DNA of 64,000 bases from Tenacibaculum sp. Bg11-29 (GTDB lineage: Bacteria > Bacteroidota > Bacteroidia > Flavobacteriales > Flavobacteriaceae): contig NZ_PJBB01000003.1 in assembly GCF_002836595.1 (NCBI RefSeq), positions 186,001 to 250,000 on the forward strand, given 5' to 3'. This document shows positions 43,514-53,322 of the stretch, piece by piece. The notes below the pieces were generated by a model. The model searched no databases and was not told the origin of the DNA. It worked only from the letters and a program-made list of their open reading frames with translations. The position numbers were made by a program, and so were the translations under genes. The stretch's first letter is position 1. Each line of letters begins with the position of its first letter.

Positions 43514-45532
43514 ATGAATCCATTACTACAAGATTTTAATACGCCTCCTTTTTCTAAAATTACAAATGCTGATTTTAAACCAGCGATTGAAGAAGGAATA
43601 AAAATAGCAAAATCAGAAATTGATGCAATTGTAAACAATTCTGAAGATTCAACTTTTAAAAATACCACTGTTGCTTTAGACTTTACAGGTGAAAAATTAA
43701 ATAAAATTACATCAATTTTCTTCAATTTAAACTCAGCAGAAACTAATGATGAAATTCAAGAAATAGCAAAAGAAGTTTCTCCTTGGCTAAGTGAATTTAG
43801 TAATGATATGATTTTAAATGAAGCATTGTTTAAAAGAGTAAAAACAGTTTACAATACTAAAAACAGCTTAAATTTATCACCAGAGCAAACGATGTTGTTA
43901 GAAAAGCAATATAAAAGTTTTGCTAGAAATGGTGCTAATTTAAATGATACTGATAAAATTGAATTACGTAAAATAGATGCAGCCTTATCTAAACTTTCTT
44001 TACAATTTGGTGAAAATGTATTGGCAGAAACCAATGCTTTTGAAATGCACTTAACTAACGAAAATGATTTATCAGGATTACCAGAAAGCGTAAAAGAAGC
44101 GGCAAAAGAAGTAGCAAAATCAAAAGAAAAAGAAGGCTGGGTATTTACTTTAGATTACCCAAGTTATATTCCTTTTATGACCTATGCTGATAATAGAGAA
44201 TTACGTAAGAGCTTCGCTATATCGGCTGGTAAAAAAGCCTTTCAAGATAACAAATACAATAATGAACAAATTGTTTTAGATATTGTAAAGCTTCGTTATA
44301 AAAGAGCTAATTTATTAGGGTATAAAACGCATGCTCATTTTGTTTTAGAAGAACGAATGGCTGAAACACCCGATAAAGTTTTATCGTTTTCTAATGATTT
44401 ATTAGCAAAAGCCAAACCAGCTGCACAACGTGAGTTTACTAATTTAGAAACTTACGCTAAGAAGTTAGATGGAATAGATCAACTTCAAAAATGGGATGGC
44501 GCTTACTATTCAGAAAAACTAAAGAAAGAACTTTTTTCTTTAGACCAAGAACTACTAAAGCCTTATTTTAAATTAGAAAACGTAATTGACGGTGTTTTTG
44601 AAATAGCAAGTAGATTGTTTGACCTACAGTTTGAAGAAATTACTTCTATAGATAAATACCATGAAGATGTAAAAACATACTCAGTTACTGATGTGAAAGG
44701 AAATTTCATTTCTCATTTTTATGCAGATTTTCATCCAAGACCAGGAAAAAGAAACGGTGCCTGGATGACCTCTTACAAATCACAACAAATTAAAAACGAA
44801 ATTAATGAGCGACCACAAGTTTCAATCGTTTGTAACTTCACAAAACCGACAGAAACTAAACCATCTTTATTAACATTTAACGAGGTTACTACGTTATTTC
44901 ATGAGTTTGGACATGCACTTCACGGAATGCTAGCTAACACAACTTACAATAGTTTATCAGGAACTTCAGTTTCTTGGGATTTTGTTGAATTACCAAGTCA
45001 GGTTTTAGAAAACTGGTGTTACGAAAAAGAAGCATTAGAGTTGTTTGCTAAACATTACGAAACAGGTGAAACCATTCCGATGGAATATGTAAAAAAAATA
45101 AAAGAATCTGCTAGTTTTCATGAAGGAATGCAAACTTTACGTCAGTTAAGTTTTGGTTTACTAGATATGCAATGGCATGGTGGTGAATCACCTGAAAAAA
45201 TCACTTCAGTTAAAGAATTTGAATCAAAAGCTTTTGCTGATACTCAATTATATCCTGATGTTGCCGAAAACTGTATGAGCACAGCTTTCTCTCATATTTT
45301 TCAAGGAGGATATTCTGCAGGATACTATTCATATAAATGGGCTGAAGTTTTAGATGCCGATGCTTTTGAGTATTTCTTAGAAGAAGGAATCTTTAACAAA
45401 GAAGTTGCCGATAAATTTAAAGACAACGTTTTATCTAAAGGTGGTACAGAAAAGCCAATGGAATTATACAAACGTTTTAGAGGAAAAGAACCTAAACCAG
45501 ATGCGTTATTAAAACGTGCTGGATTATTATAA
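43514..45532 (+). CDS. M3-family metallopeptidase (Dcp/oligopeptidase A type)
   Basis: 672 residues, normal for the family. The zinc site FHEFGHALHGML lies near residue 463, and SVSWDFVELPSQVLENWCYE is the third-ligand region of M3 peptidases. There is no signal peptide, so it is expected in the cytoplasm, degrading short peptides. The C-terminal SHIFQGGYSAGYYSYKWAEV is typical of Dcp-like members. Monocistronic and followed by a strong terminator. Confidence 0.95.
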   Translation: MNPLLQDFNTPPFSKITNADFKPAIEEGIKIAKSEIDAIVNNSEDSTFKNTTVALDFTGEKLNKITSIFFNLNSAETNDEIQEIAKEVSPWLSEFSNDMILNEALFKRVKTVYNTKNSLNLSPEQTMLLEKQYKSFARNGANLNDTDKIELRKIDAALSKLSLQFGENVLAETNAFEMHLTNENDLSGLPESVKEAAKEVAKSKEKEGWVFTLDYPSYIPFMTYADNRELRKSFAISAGKKAFQDNKYNNEQIVLDIVKLRYKRANLLGYKTHAHFVLEERMAETPDKVLSFSNDLLAKAKPAAQREFTNLETYAKKLDGIDQLQKWDGAYYSEKLKKELFSLDQELLKPYFKLENVIDGVFEIASRLFDLQFEEITSIDKYHEDVKTYSVTDVKGNFISHFYADFHPRPGKRNGAWMTSYKSQQIKNEINERPQVSIVCNFTKPTETKPSLLTFNEVTTLFHEFGHALHGMLANTTYNSLSGTSVSWDFVELPSQVLENWCYEKEALELFAKHYETGETIPMEYVKKIKESASFHEGMQTLRQLSFGLLDMQWHGGESPEKITSVKEFESKAFADTQLYPDVAENCMSTAFSHIFQGGYSAGYYSYKWAEVLDADAFEYFLEEGIFNKEVADKFKDNVLSKGGTEKPMELYKRFRGKEPKPDALLKRAGLL

Positions 45533-45539
45533 TAATTAC

Positions 45540-45575
45540 AAAAGCCTTTCGAAATTCGAAAGGCTTTTCTTTTAT
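45540..45575 (+). terminator. terminator after the M3 peptidase gene
   Basis: AAAAGCCTTTCGAA / TTCGAAAGGCTTTT hairpin with a T-rich tail, starting 7 bases after the stop. Confidence 0.8.
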
Positions 45576-45689
45576 AACTAATCTAGCAAGCATAAAAAAT
45601 AAAACTTTATTTTTTAACGTACTAAGGTTCTATATTTTTTTTTGGAAAAATTTAACAAACATTCACAACTTAAAAAAGCAATTATAAAT

Positions 45690-45697
45690 TACTTTTG
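45690..45697 (+). promoter_or_regulatory. candidate -7 box for the His/Cys-rich protein gene
   Basis: TACTTTTG, an exact TAnnTTTG match, 23 bases before the ATG at 45721. Confidence 0.45.
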
Positions 45698-45720
45698 CTT
45701 TTCGTTTACATAAAAGATAA

Positions 45721-46056
45721 ATGATTTCAAAAAACAATAATATACTAAGTAAAATAACATCACTCTTTTTGGTGTTTTTACTTATGCTTCCTATTATTGT
45801 TAAAGCTAGTCATGAGCATAAAGATGAAGGCCATCAAAATTGTAAAGAAAAATTAACTCATTTACACGAGTATGAAAATGAACATTGTGATGTTTGTTAC
45901 TTTTCTTTTGCTTCATTTAACTTATCGCCTAAAACTTTTATACAAGTACTCGTTCTTACCACTAACAAAACGATTATTGATAATTACAAATCGATTTCTT
46001 TATCTTTTTGTTATTCTTCAATTAAAAGACTAAGAGCACCTCCAGTAATTTCTTAA
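45721..46056 (+). CDS. small exported His/Cys-rich protein
   Basis: 111 residues. A signal-like hydrophobic segment (12-29) is followed by a metal-ligand-rich stretch: SHEHKDEGHQNC, THLHEYENEHCDVCYF. The rest is short and ends LRAPPVIS. Small proteins of this type often stand directly before metal-related TonB receptors in Flavobacteria, and here a TonB receptor remnant follows. It may bind Cu or Zn in the periplasm; that is inference from composition and position. Confidence 0.65.
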   Translation: MISKNNNILSKITSLFLVFLLMLPIIVKASHEHKDEGHQNCKEKLTHLHEYENEHCDVCYFSFASFNLSPKTFIQVLVLTTNKTIIDNYKSISLSFCYSSIKRLRAPPVIS

Positions 46057-46228
46057 GTATTTTTTTCTTTATTTCTATACAAACCATATAGAACACATAT
46101 GTCTTATAATTAATTTTATAAGAGCATTTAATAGATATATTTTAAAACTTACCTCATTCAATAAACCTGTAATTAAATACTAAGTTATTTCATTACAAAC
46201 CTGAACCATCCATTTATTTATTACAACA

Positions 46229-46981
46229 ATGACAAGACTAAGCCTAAGTGCTTTATTTTGTGTATTGTTTCATACACTACTTTTTAGTCAACACACACAT
46301 AGTGTTACCATAAAGGTAATTGATGAAACAACACAGAAAGAGCTACCCAATGCCCACGTAAATATTGGCTTAAAATATGCATATACAAACTTAAAAGGTA
46401 CTACTACTTTTTACAAAATATCGACTAAAAATAAACAGCTAAGCATTACTCATGTAGGATACATCTCTTATAAGAAGCTATTTAATTTCGCTTCAAACAC
46501 ACCTGTTATATCAATCGTTCTGAAACAAGAGAACTCGGTCTTAAATGAAGTGATTATTGCACAAAAGCATAAACAAACTTCTGTAAAACTCTCTAAAAAC
46601 AAACAAAAGGTAAGTAAATTATTTTTAGCAAAAAACAGAGATAACAGCTTAATGCAAACGCTAAAAAACATACCTGGAGCTAGTGCTATAACAATTGGTT
46701 CTGGGCAATCTAAACCAACAATAAGAGGATTAGGTTTTAATAGAATTGTTGTAGTTGAAAACGGAATAAAACATGAGGCTCAACAATGGGGAGCTGATCA
46801 TGGTTTAGAAATAGACCAATACAATATAGATAACATTGAAATTACCAAAAGAGCAACATCTTTAATGTATGGATCTGATGCTATAGCTAGAGTAATTAGT
46901 TTAAAAAACAACTTATTACCTAATGTAAACTCTTTTTCTAGAGAACTTAATCTTACCAATAGAAGCAAGAATAACACATGA
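46229..46981 (+). pseudogene. TonB-dependent receptor truncated after the plug domain
   Basis: 250 residues of an ~800-residue family. Present: a signal peptide (to about residue 20), a CarboxypepD_reg-like domain, and a plug with NIPGASAITIGSGQSKPTIRGLGFNRIVVVENG and TSLMYGSDAIARVISL. The frame then runs through a short segment that still resembles the plug/barrel junction and stops at 46979. No 22-strand barrel is encoded, so the product cannot form a transporter. It is the upstream half of a deletion scar. Confidence 0.8.
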
Positions 46982-47066
46982 AGATTATGGTGATTACCAT
47001 TGTCAAATTTCAGTAATAGATATTACTGGATGGCAAAGCAGAACTTCTGTTGATCTTAAAATTTAA
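46950..47066 (+). pseudogene. 3' remnant of a DUF4625-like lipoprotein gene
   Basis: In the frame next to the TonB remnant the sequence reads LPIEARITHEDYGDYHCQIS, then VIDITGWQSRTSVDLKI, and stops at 47064-47066. The GDYH...VxDxxG pattern matches the C terminus of DUF4625-type lipoproteins often found with TonB receptors in Bacteroidota. No start codon or N-terminal half remains. Confidence 0.5.
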
Positions 47067-47091
47067 TAATTGAAACTCAAAACATGACCCA

Positions 47092-47808
47092 ATGATAAAA
47101 ACGAACAATCTAACCAAAAAATATGGCGATTTTACGGCATTACATAATTTAAATATAGAAATAAAAGAAGGTGAAATTTTTTGCTTACTCGGAGCAAATG
47201 GAGCCGGAAAATCAACAACTATAAATTTATTATTAAATTTTATTACACCTTCTTCTGGAGAAGCTTCTATTAATGGATTAAATGTTGCTAATAATGCAAA
47301 AAAAACAAAATCTTTTTTAACCTATATACCAGAAAATCTAATGCTCTACCCTACACTAACAGCATTAGAAAATTTAGATTATTTTTTAGGAATTGGAGGT
47401 AACAAATTTTCTAAAATAGAATTAGAATTCTTTTTAGAAGAAGCAGGTTTACAGCAAGAAGCTTTTCATAAGCGAATCCAATATTTCTCTAAAGGAATGA
47501 GACAAAAAGTAGGTATTGCCTTGGCTATTGCAAAAGATGCTAAAGTATTATTATTAGACGAACCTACATCTGGTTTAGATCCAAAATCAAGTAATGAATT
47601 TGGAAAACTCCTAAAAAAAATGAGAGCAGACGGAGTAGCTATACTAATGGCAACACACGATATTTTTAGAGCAAAAGATATAGGTACACATATTGGCATC
47701 ATGAAACAAGGAGCCTTAAAACATTCTTTTTCTAACAGCGCTGTATCGCTTCATGAGTTAGAAAATTTATATCTAGAAACCATGAATTTAAATGAAGAAG
47801 TAAAATGA
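47092..47808 (+). CDS. ABC transporter ATP-binding protein
   Basis: 238 residues. Walker A GANGAGKST near 35-43, signature FSKGMRQKVG near 130, Walker B VLLLDEPTSGLDP, and the switch His in MATHD. The type matches ABC-2 systems such as NosF. It overlaps the following permease gene by ATGA (47805-47808), and the two permease genes complete the transporter. The substrate is unknown. Confidence 0.95.
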   Translation: MIKTNNLTKKYGDFTALHNLNIEIKEGEIFCLLGANGAGKSTTINLLLNFITPSSGEASINGLNVANNAKKTKSFLTYIPENLMLYPTLTALENLDYFLGIGGNKFSKIELEFFLEEAGLQQEAFHKRIQYFSKGMRQKVGIALAIAKDAKVLLLDEPTSGLDPKSSNEFGKLLKKMRADGVAILMATHDIFRAKDIGTHIGIMKQGALKHSFSNSAVSLHELENLYLETMNLNEEVK

Positions 47809-49208
47809 TTTTATATATAATAAAAAAAGAATTTAGAGAAATATCTAGAGACGGACGTTTTAAAATATCAATAGGTATTGTTTTAGCTTTATTGGTTACT
47901 GCTATTTTGGTTACTACTAATCAATATAAAACTACCATCAATCAATATAACAAAGCAAAAAATAGTGAACGAACCGTTTGGGAATCTCAAGGAAAAAAAA
48001 ATCCACATTCTGCCGCTCATTATGGAAATTATGTGTTTAAACCCAAATCGCCATTATCCCTAATAGACCAAGGTGTAGATAAATATACTGGAGTTTCAAT
48101 ATTTTTAGAAGCCCATAGCAGAAACGAAGCATTGTTTAGTGATGCCACAGATCAAACTACCTTATCTCGTTTTGGAGAACTAACCCCCAACTTTATTTTA
48201 CTATATATACTCCCTCTAATTATTATTTTAATAGGGTATAATACTTTTACTAAAGAAATAGAAGGAAATACGTTCTACATTTTAAAAAGTCAAGGAATAA
48301 CTGGATGGAAATTACTATTAGGTAAATGGGTTGCTACATTAATCCCCGCAATAGTTATTACAACATTATTATTTATTTTTGGAGGTATTATATTTTCTAA
48401 TATTAAAGATTATGGAGTTCTTAATTGGAAAGCATTTGGCATGCTTTACCTTATTTACCTTGTTTACTATTTAGTTTTTACTAATATAGTTTTACTAATA
48501 TCTTCTTTAGTTAAAAAATCAGGAGTAGCTTTAGTTACTAGCTTATTCTTTTGGATTTTAGCCTGTTTTATTGCCCCTAAACTAGCTAGTAATATAGCCG
48601 ATACTAAATACCCATACCCAACCCTTCAAGAATTTTCTGAAAAAGTACATCAAGAATACAAAAAAGGATTAGATGGACATAGCCCATCGAGTAAACAAGC
48701 AAAAAAATTAGAAAAAGAAATTCTTAAAAAATATAATGTAGATAGCGTACACAAGCTTCCCTTTAATTTTAGTGCCTATAGAATGCAAAAAGGAGAAGAA
48801 CAACAAGCAGAAATATACGCTAAACATTATGGTTTATTAAAAAAAATAGCTATAAAACAAAATAATGTTTATAAAACATTAGCCATAATTTCTCCTTTCT
48901 TGCCTACACGATTTTTATCAATGTCAATAGCAAAAACCGATTATCAATACCATTGGAATTTTTCAGAAGCTGCAGAAAAGTATAGAATTGAAACACAACG
49001 ATTTTTAAATGGAACTACCGAAAAAAACTCTAAATATAGAGAACGCTATATCGCTCCTGCTGATACTTGGGCCAAACTACCAAAATTTAAATACGAAGCA
49101 CCTTCCTTTTCAGAAACTTTTAAGGAGAATTTACCTTTACTCTTAATACTATCACTTTGGTTTGCAATTACAGCTGCTATATTAATATTCACTAACAAAA
49201 CTTATTAA
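47805..49208 (+). CDS. ABC-2-type permease (DUF3526-like), first subunit
   Basis: 467 residues. One membrane segment near the N terminus (24-41), a periplasmic domain of about 90 residues, five more segments (around 133-152, 175-200, 213-235, 245-265, and one at the end, 443-463), and a large soluble loop between 265 and 440. The layout fits the NosY/DUF3526 permeases of ABC-2 exporters. Start codon overlaps the ATPase stop; 2 bases separate it from the second permease. Confidence 0.85.
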   Translation: MILYIIKKEFREISRDGRFKISIGIVLALLVTAILVTTNQYKTTINQYNKAKNSERTVWESQGKKNPHSAAHYGNYVFKPKSPLSLIDQGVDKYTGVSIFLEAHSRNEALFSDATDQTTLSRFGELTPNFILLYILPLIIILIGYNTFTKEIEGNTFYILKSQGITGWKLLLGKWVATLIPAIVITTLLFIFGGIIFSNIKDYGVLNWKAFGMLYLIYLVYYLVFTNIVLLISSLVKKSGVALVTSLFFWILACFIAPKLASNIADTKYPYPTLQEFSEKVHQEYKKGLDGHSPSSKQAKKLEKEILKKYNVDSVHKLPFNFSAYRMQKGEEQQAEIYAKHYGLLKKIAIKQNNVYKTLAIISPFLPTRFLSMSIAKTDYQYHWNFSEAAEKYRIETQRFLNGTTEKNSKYRERYIAPADTWAKLPKFKYEAPSFSETFKENLPLLLILSLWFAITAAILIFTNKTY

Positions 49209-49210
49209 AC

Positions 49211-50638
49211 ATGTTTACACATAATTTTAAACACGAACTAAAAATTCTGTTACGTAGTAAATGGCTCTTAATATTATTTTTCACCATTTTAGTTACATTT
49301 TTATATGCTGGTTATAATGGAAAGCAAAAGACCAATAAACGAATTTCTAATATTGAAAAAATAAATAGTATTGTTAAAAAGAAGGATACAAAAATGCTAC
49401 AGGCATTAGATTCTATAGAAAAAGGCTTTAAAAAAAATGACGGTAACCCATGGAGAGCACCTACACGACCTATGACAATTGGGCAATCACACCCAAGGGT
49501 AGCTTCAATGCCACCGCAAGCACTGTCGTTTCTTTCTACAGGTCAAAGCGATTTGTACACAAACTACATACAGCCTAAAGCTTATGGAGATAGTTTTTTA
49601 TTAAGCTACACCGAATTATCTAATCCAGTTCAATTACTTTTTGGAAGTTTTGATCTTGCTTTTGTAATTATATATATACTACCACTTATCGTTATTGCTT
49701 TTAGTTATAATATATTTTCTGCAGAAAAAGAGTACGGCTCATTAAAGTTATTAGCTTCACAACCTGTATCTGTATTCATATGGTTTTTTCAAAAAATTAG
49801 TTTCCGTTTTTTTTGGTTAACTATAATTACTTTAACTGTTTTAACGATATCATTTGTAATTAATAATTTCGATTTTAGCACAAACTTTTCTATATATATA
49901 AATACTATTTTACTAGTTATAGCCTATCTACTTTTTTGGTTTTCTATTGTTTTTTTAGTAAACATACTCTTAAATAATTCTGCAAAAAATGCCGTAAGTT
50001 TATTAGCTATTTGGGTATTTATCATTTTAATAATCCCTGCCTTAATAGGGCAATTAGGAAATACCTTTTACCCAATTCCTTCTAGAACAAAATTAATTAG
50101 TGAAGTGAGAGAATTGAAAGATGAAGTATCTAAAAAGCAAGATAAAATTTTAGATAATTATTTAAGAGACCATCCAGAGTATGCAACAAACACAGCTACA
50201 AATTATTCTTTTTGGCATAAATACATGGCGTCGCAAGATTTGGTAGAAGATGAACTTAAACCTCTAATAGATACATATGAACTACAATTAAAAAACCAGC
50301 AAAAATGGATTCAAAAATGGCAATACATTTCACCTGCTATTGTTTTGCAACAAACATTTAACGCTATAGCTGGTACTTCTACGCAACATTATCAAAACTA
50401 TAAAGAGCAAGTAAGTAGTTTTTCTAAAGAATGGCGAAATTTTTTCACACCTCTTTTATATAAAAACGAGTTATTTAGTACTAGTTTATACAACAAGTTA
50501 CCTACGTTTAAGTACCAACAACCAAAACCTTTTTCTATTGTTAAAAAATTAATCATACTACTAACTTTTTCATTCTTTTTATTAATCACAGGGTGGTGGT
50601 TTTTTAAAAGAAAAATAAAAAAAGGAGTTCTAATTTAA
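49211..50638 (+). CDS. ABC-2-type permease (DUF3526-like), second subunit
   Basis: 475 residues with the same overall arrangement as the preceding permease: a segment at 18-36, a soluble domain with PTRPMTIGQSHPRVASMPPQ, membrane segments at about 150-170, 195-215, 230-252 and 262-282, a long loop, and a last segment at 448-467. It ends with basic residues. The two permeases and the ATPase make a complete heteromeric transporter. Followed by a strong terminator. Confidence 0.85.
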   Translation: MFTHNFKHELKILLRSKWLLILFFTILVTFLYAGYNGKQKTNKRISNIEKINSIVKKKDTKMLQALDSIEKGFKKNDGNPWRAPTRPMTIGQSHPRVASMPPQALSFLSTGQSDLYTNYIQPKAYGDSFLLSYTELSNPVQLLFGSFDLAFVIIYILPLIVIAFSYNIFSAEKEYGSLKLLASQPVSVFIWFFQKISFRFFWLTIITLTVLTISFVINNFDFSTNFSIYINTILLVIAYLLFWFSIVFLVNILLNNSAKNAVSLLAIWVFIILIIPALIGQLGNTFYPIPSRTKLISEVRELKDEVSKKQDKILDNYLRDHPEYATNTATNYSFWHKYMASQDLVEDELKPLIDTYELQLKNQQKWIQKWQYISPAIVLQQTFNAIAGTSTQHYQNYKEQVSSFSKEWRNFFTPLLYKNELFSTSLYNKLPTFKYQQPKPFSIVKKLIILLTFSFFLLITGWWFFKRKIKKGVLI

Positions 50639-50640
50639 CT

Positions 50641-50686
50641 AAAAAAAAGCCCCAATTATTAAGCTAATGATTGGGGCTTTTTTTTA
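50641..50686 (+). terminator. strong terminator after the ABC transporter operon
   Basis: AAAAAAGCCCCAAT / ATTGGGGCTTTTTT hairpin with a 13-base loop and T run, directly after the permease stop. Confidence 0.85.
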
Positions 50687-50868
50687 ATGAAATAATTCAG
50701 AACTTTAAAAAGTCTATTTTCTAAAAAAACGAATAGTTTTTACTTAATTTTCTTGCCTGTATAATTTGTAATATTTTATACTAAAAATCACAAAAAAAGC
50801 ATATTATTAAAAAGTAGTGTTAATTTATTATTTTTGGCGTTAATTTATTAACTCTTTATTTTTTAAAT

Positions 50869-51624
50869 ATGAAAAAACTATTACTTATTCTTCTTACAAT
50901 TTGTTTAGTTGGATGTTCTTCAAATGAACCTCTAACTCCTTTAAAAGGTTTTTTAAAACTTGAGATTGACAAAATTCCAAGCGAATATGAAAACAACTAC
51001 AACTTTACAGATTTAAACATTGATGTTTACTTAAATAAACAAGATTACCTAGATGAAGTAAATAAAATATATTCAGGGAATTTTAATTCTGAAGGAAAAA
51101 TTACTATTTCTGAAAACTTAGAATATACCCAAGTTTACTTCGTTGATATTTATACAAATGACAACCATTTAAGTAACTGGACATACACTGATTTAAATCT
51201 AAAAAACGGTAGCGATGGTAATATTTTAATTACTGCTGGTAATGGTGATTATTCTGGTACTATTTTATTACAAAAAGAATCTAGAATTTTAATTGGAGAA
51301 TGGAATTTTACTGGCTATGATGGGCATAATCACGCTGATCATGATAGAACAGAAAAAACTAAACTTATTATTAATAAAGATTTTTCAATGAGTACTTCTG
51401 AAAATTACAAAACTATAAATTATACTGTAAAGTACGAATACCAAGGAAATAGCGTAAAATACATATCTACAACACCTTCTGACGATCAGTATCCTTACTC
51501 GGGTGCTAGTGCTAGTTCTGGAGGATTAAAAAACCCTAATGGATTAAGTATAGGCTATGACCCAGAATTGAAATTTATTCATTTTCATGATTATGCTGAT
51601 GAATTTCTTCTATTCTCTAAATAA
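50869..51624 (+). CDS. lipoprotein, unknown
   Basis: 251 residues with a lipobox (LTICLVGCSSN, Cys16). Residues of about 20-130 form one beta-rich domain and 140-250 another with GEWNFTGYDGHNHADHDR, which has the start pattern of lipocalin-like domains and a His/Asp-rich loop. The protein is probably surface- or periplasm-anchored. No specific function can be assigned. Confidence 0.7.
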   Translation: MKKLLLILLTICLVGCSSNEPLTPLKGFLKLEIDKIPSEYENNYNFTDLNIDVYLNKQDYLDEVNKIYSGNFNSEGKITISENLEYTQVYFVDIYTNDNHLSNWTYTDLNLKNGSDGNILITAGNGDYSGTILLQKESRILIGEWNFTGYDGHNHADHDRTEKTKLIINKDFSMSTSENYKTINYTVKYEYQGNSVKYISTTPSDDQYPYSGASASSGGLKNPNGLSIGYDPELKFIHFHDYADEFLLFSK

Positions 51625-51640
51625 ATATTAATTTTTTACT

Positions 51641-51815
51641 CTTTGCCTCAATCTACTTGCTCATATACTTTGTAGCTTGTAGCGTTTGACGCTTTAATAA
51701 ACATCCAAGAAAATTTTGCTAACGATGTTTAGCTAGGTTTTCTTGGTTTTTTTTTACTTGAATCATAAAAGGCTGTTCTATTTTATCTTTATCATAGACA
51801 ACTTCAATTACTTGG
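51641..51815 (-). pseudogene. dead copy of the 3' end of the glycosyltransferase at 53.3-54.6 kb
   Basis: Read on the minus strand it encodes VYDKDKIEQPFMIQVKK, then ENLAKHR-stop-QNFLG, then QTLQATKYMSK-stop-IEAK. The intact gene has IYDKNKIEQPFMNQIKK, ENLAKHRQQNFFG and QTLQATKYMSKWIEAK. Two in-frame TAG stops and the absence of the rest of the gene show that it is a relic. It is the only content I can identify in the 51625-52168 gap, the remainder of which is A+T-rich without a recognised element. Confidence 0.85.
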
Positions 51816-52168
51816 ACTCATTTTTCTGAACATTATCCTACATATTTATTCTCTATTAAAACAGTACGAAATAAATAATTACACATATTATTCTGCAACA
51901 ACACTTGTAATATAAATTGGTATTCTCAACTTCCTAGAAAGGTTTTCAGAAACACGTTAATCACTTTAACTATATATTTCAAAATTATTTTTTTTTTAAA
52001 TAAACAATCTTTATTCAAAGAAAGCGTTCAATACTCTAAACACATTAAATGAATTATTTGTAAATTTTTAGTTAAATTTTCATCAAAAAAACACTATTCT
52101 TTTTCAATCAATAAATTTAACTGTTTTAAAAAAAAAATAATTAATAACAAAAATTTAATCATTCTATT

Positions 52169-53188
52169 ATGAAAACCCTTCAAATTTATTTAATCGCATT
52201 TATTACTTCGCTAATGTTCTTTTATTCATGTCAAGAAGAAACAACGGCTAATATAGATGACACTGTCCTTACAAATTCTAAAAAAAATAACCCTGAAGAA
52301 GCTTACCCAGGATTAACTGGTGATTTACATTCTTTATATTATGGAAGTCAAAATGTTAAAGTACAGAAAATCGAAAATACTTATGTTTTAGATGGAGACA
52401 TTCTTTTTTCTATTGACGAATTAAAAGAAACTCCAAGTGCCATTGGTGAACCTTCTATTTCCAAACTATCTAACAGATCTGTTGGTAGAACTGGAGGAAG
52501 ATGGCCTAACAATACAGTTTATTATTCTGTAGAATCATCTTTAGCAAATAAAAATCGTGTAACTACTGCTATTGCTCACTGGGAAAGAAATACTGCCCTA
52601 CGATTTGTACAAAGAACAAATCAATCTGATTATATTTATTTTAAAACTAGTACAGGATGTTCTTCTTCTGTTGGTAGAGTTGGCGGACGTCAATCTATTA
52701 ATCTAGCACCTGGATGTTCTACAGGTAATACAATACATGAAATAGGGCACGCTGTTGGACTTTGGCATGAACAAAGCAGAAGAGATAGAGACGACTATAT
52801 AACAATTAACACTCAAAATATTAAAACAGGTAAAAAAGGTAATTTTTTAACTTACGCGCAACAAGGGAGGGATGGTGATGAATATACCTCTACATTAGAC
52901 CTTGGTTCAATAATGATGTACGGATCATTTTTCTTTTCTAAAAACGATCAACCGACTATTGTAAGAAATAATGGTACTACGTTTAATGTTCAAAGAGATG
53001 GTCTTTCTGCTCAAGATATAACTGGAATAAACCAAATGTACCCTGCTTCGACAGGAGGTAATATTTGCGATGGTGTTCAAGCATATGTAAGAGGAAGAAG
53101 TTATTCAGTTGGCTCACGCGTAACATACCAAGGTTCTTTGTACGAAAGAAAAACAAGCTCGTGGGATAAAATTGGGCAATGTAACTAA
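52169..53188 (+). CDS. astacin-like (M12) metallopeptidase lipoprotein with C-terminal carbohydrate-binding-like module
   Basis: 339 residues. The N-terminal signal ends in a lipobox-like FFYSCQEE. A pro-segment (to about 105) precedes the catalytic domain GGRWPNNTVYYSVES. The zinc site is TIHEIGHAVGLWHEQSRRDR (HExxHxxGxxH) and the Met-turn is SIMMYGSF, both diagnostic of astacins. The last ~40 residues (QAYVRGRSYSVGSRVTYQGS and on) resemble a CBM5/12 chitin-binding module. The enzyme is probably secreted or surface-bound and degrades proteins, perhaps on chitin-rich material. Confidence 0.9.
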   Translation: MKTLQIYLIAFITSLMFFYSCQEETTANIDDTVLTNSKKNNPEEAYPGLTGDLHSLYYGSQNVKVQKIENTYVLDGDILFSIDELKETPSAIGEPSISKLSNRSVGRTGGRWPNNTVYYSVESSLANKNRVTTAIAHWERNTALRFVQRTNQSDYIYFKTSTGCSSSVGRVGGRQSINLAPGCSTGNTIHEIGHAVGLWHEQSRRDRDDYITINTQNIKTGKKGNFLTYAQQGRDGDEYTSTLDLGSIMMYGSFFFSKNDQPTIVRNNGTTFNVQRDGLSAQDITGINQMYPASTGGNICDGVQAYVRGRSYSVGSRVTYQGSLYERKTSSWDKIGQCN

Positions 53189-53222
53189 CAAACATTGATC
53201 ATAGTTAAACCAAATTAATATA

Positions 53223-53262
53223 AAAAATAGATATTACCATAAAAGGTAATATCTATTTTTCA
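53223..53262 (+). terminator. terminator after the astacin-like gene
   Basis: AAAAATAGATATTACC / GGTAATATCTATTTTT hairpin with a 6-base loop and T run. Confidence 0.8.
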
Positions 53263-53322
53263 TTACAGGTATCTTTTCAACTTTCTTAAACATGAAAATA
53301 TTATCTCCCTAATTTATACAAA

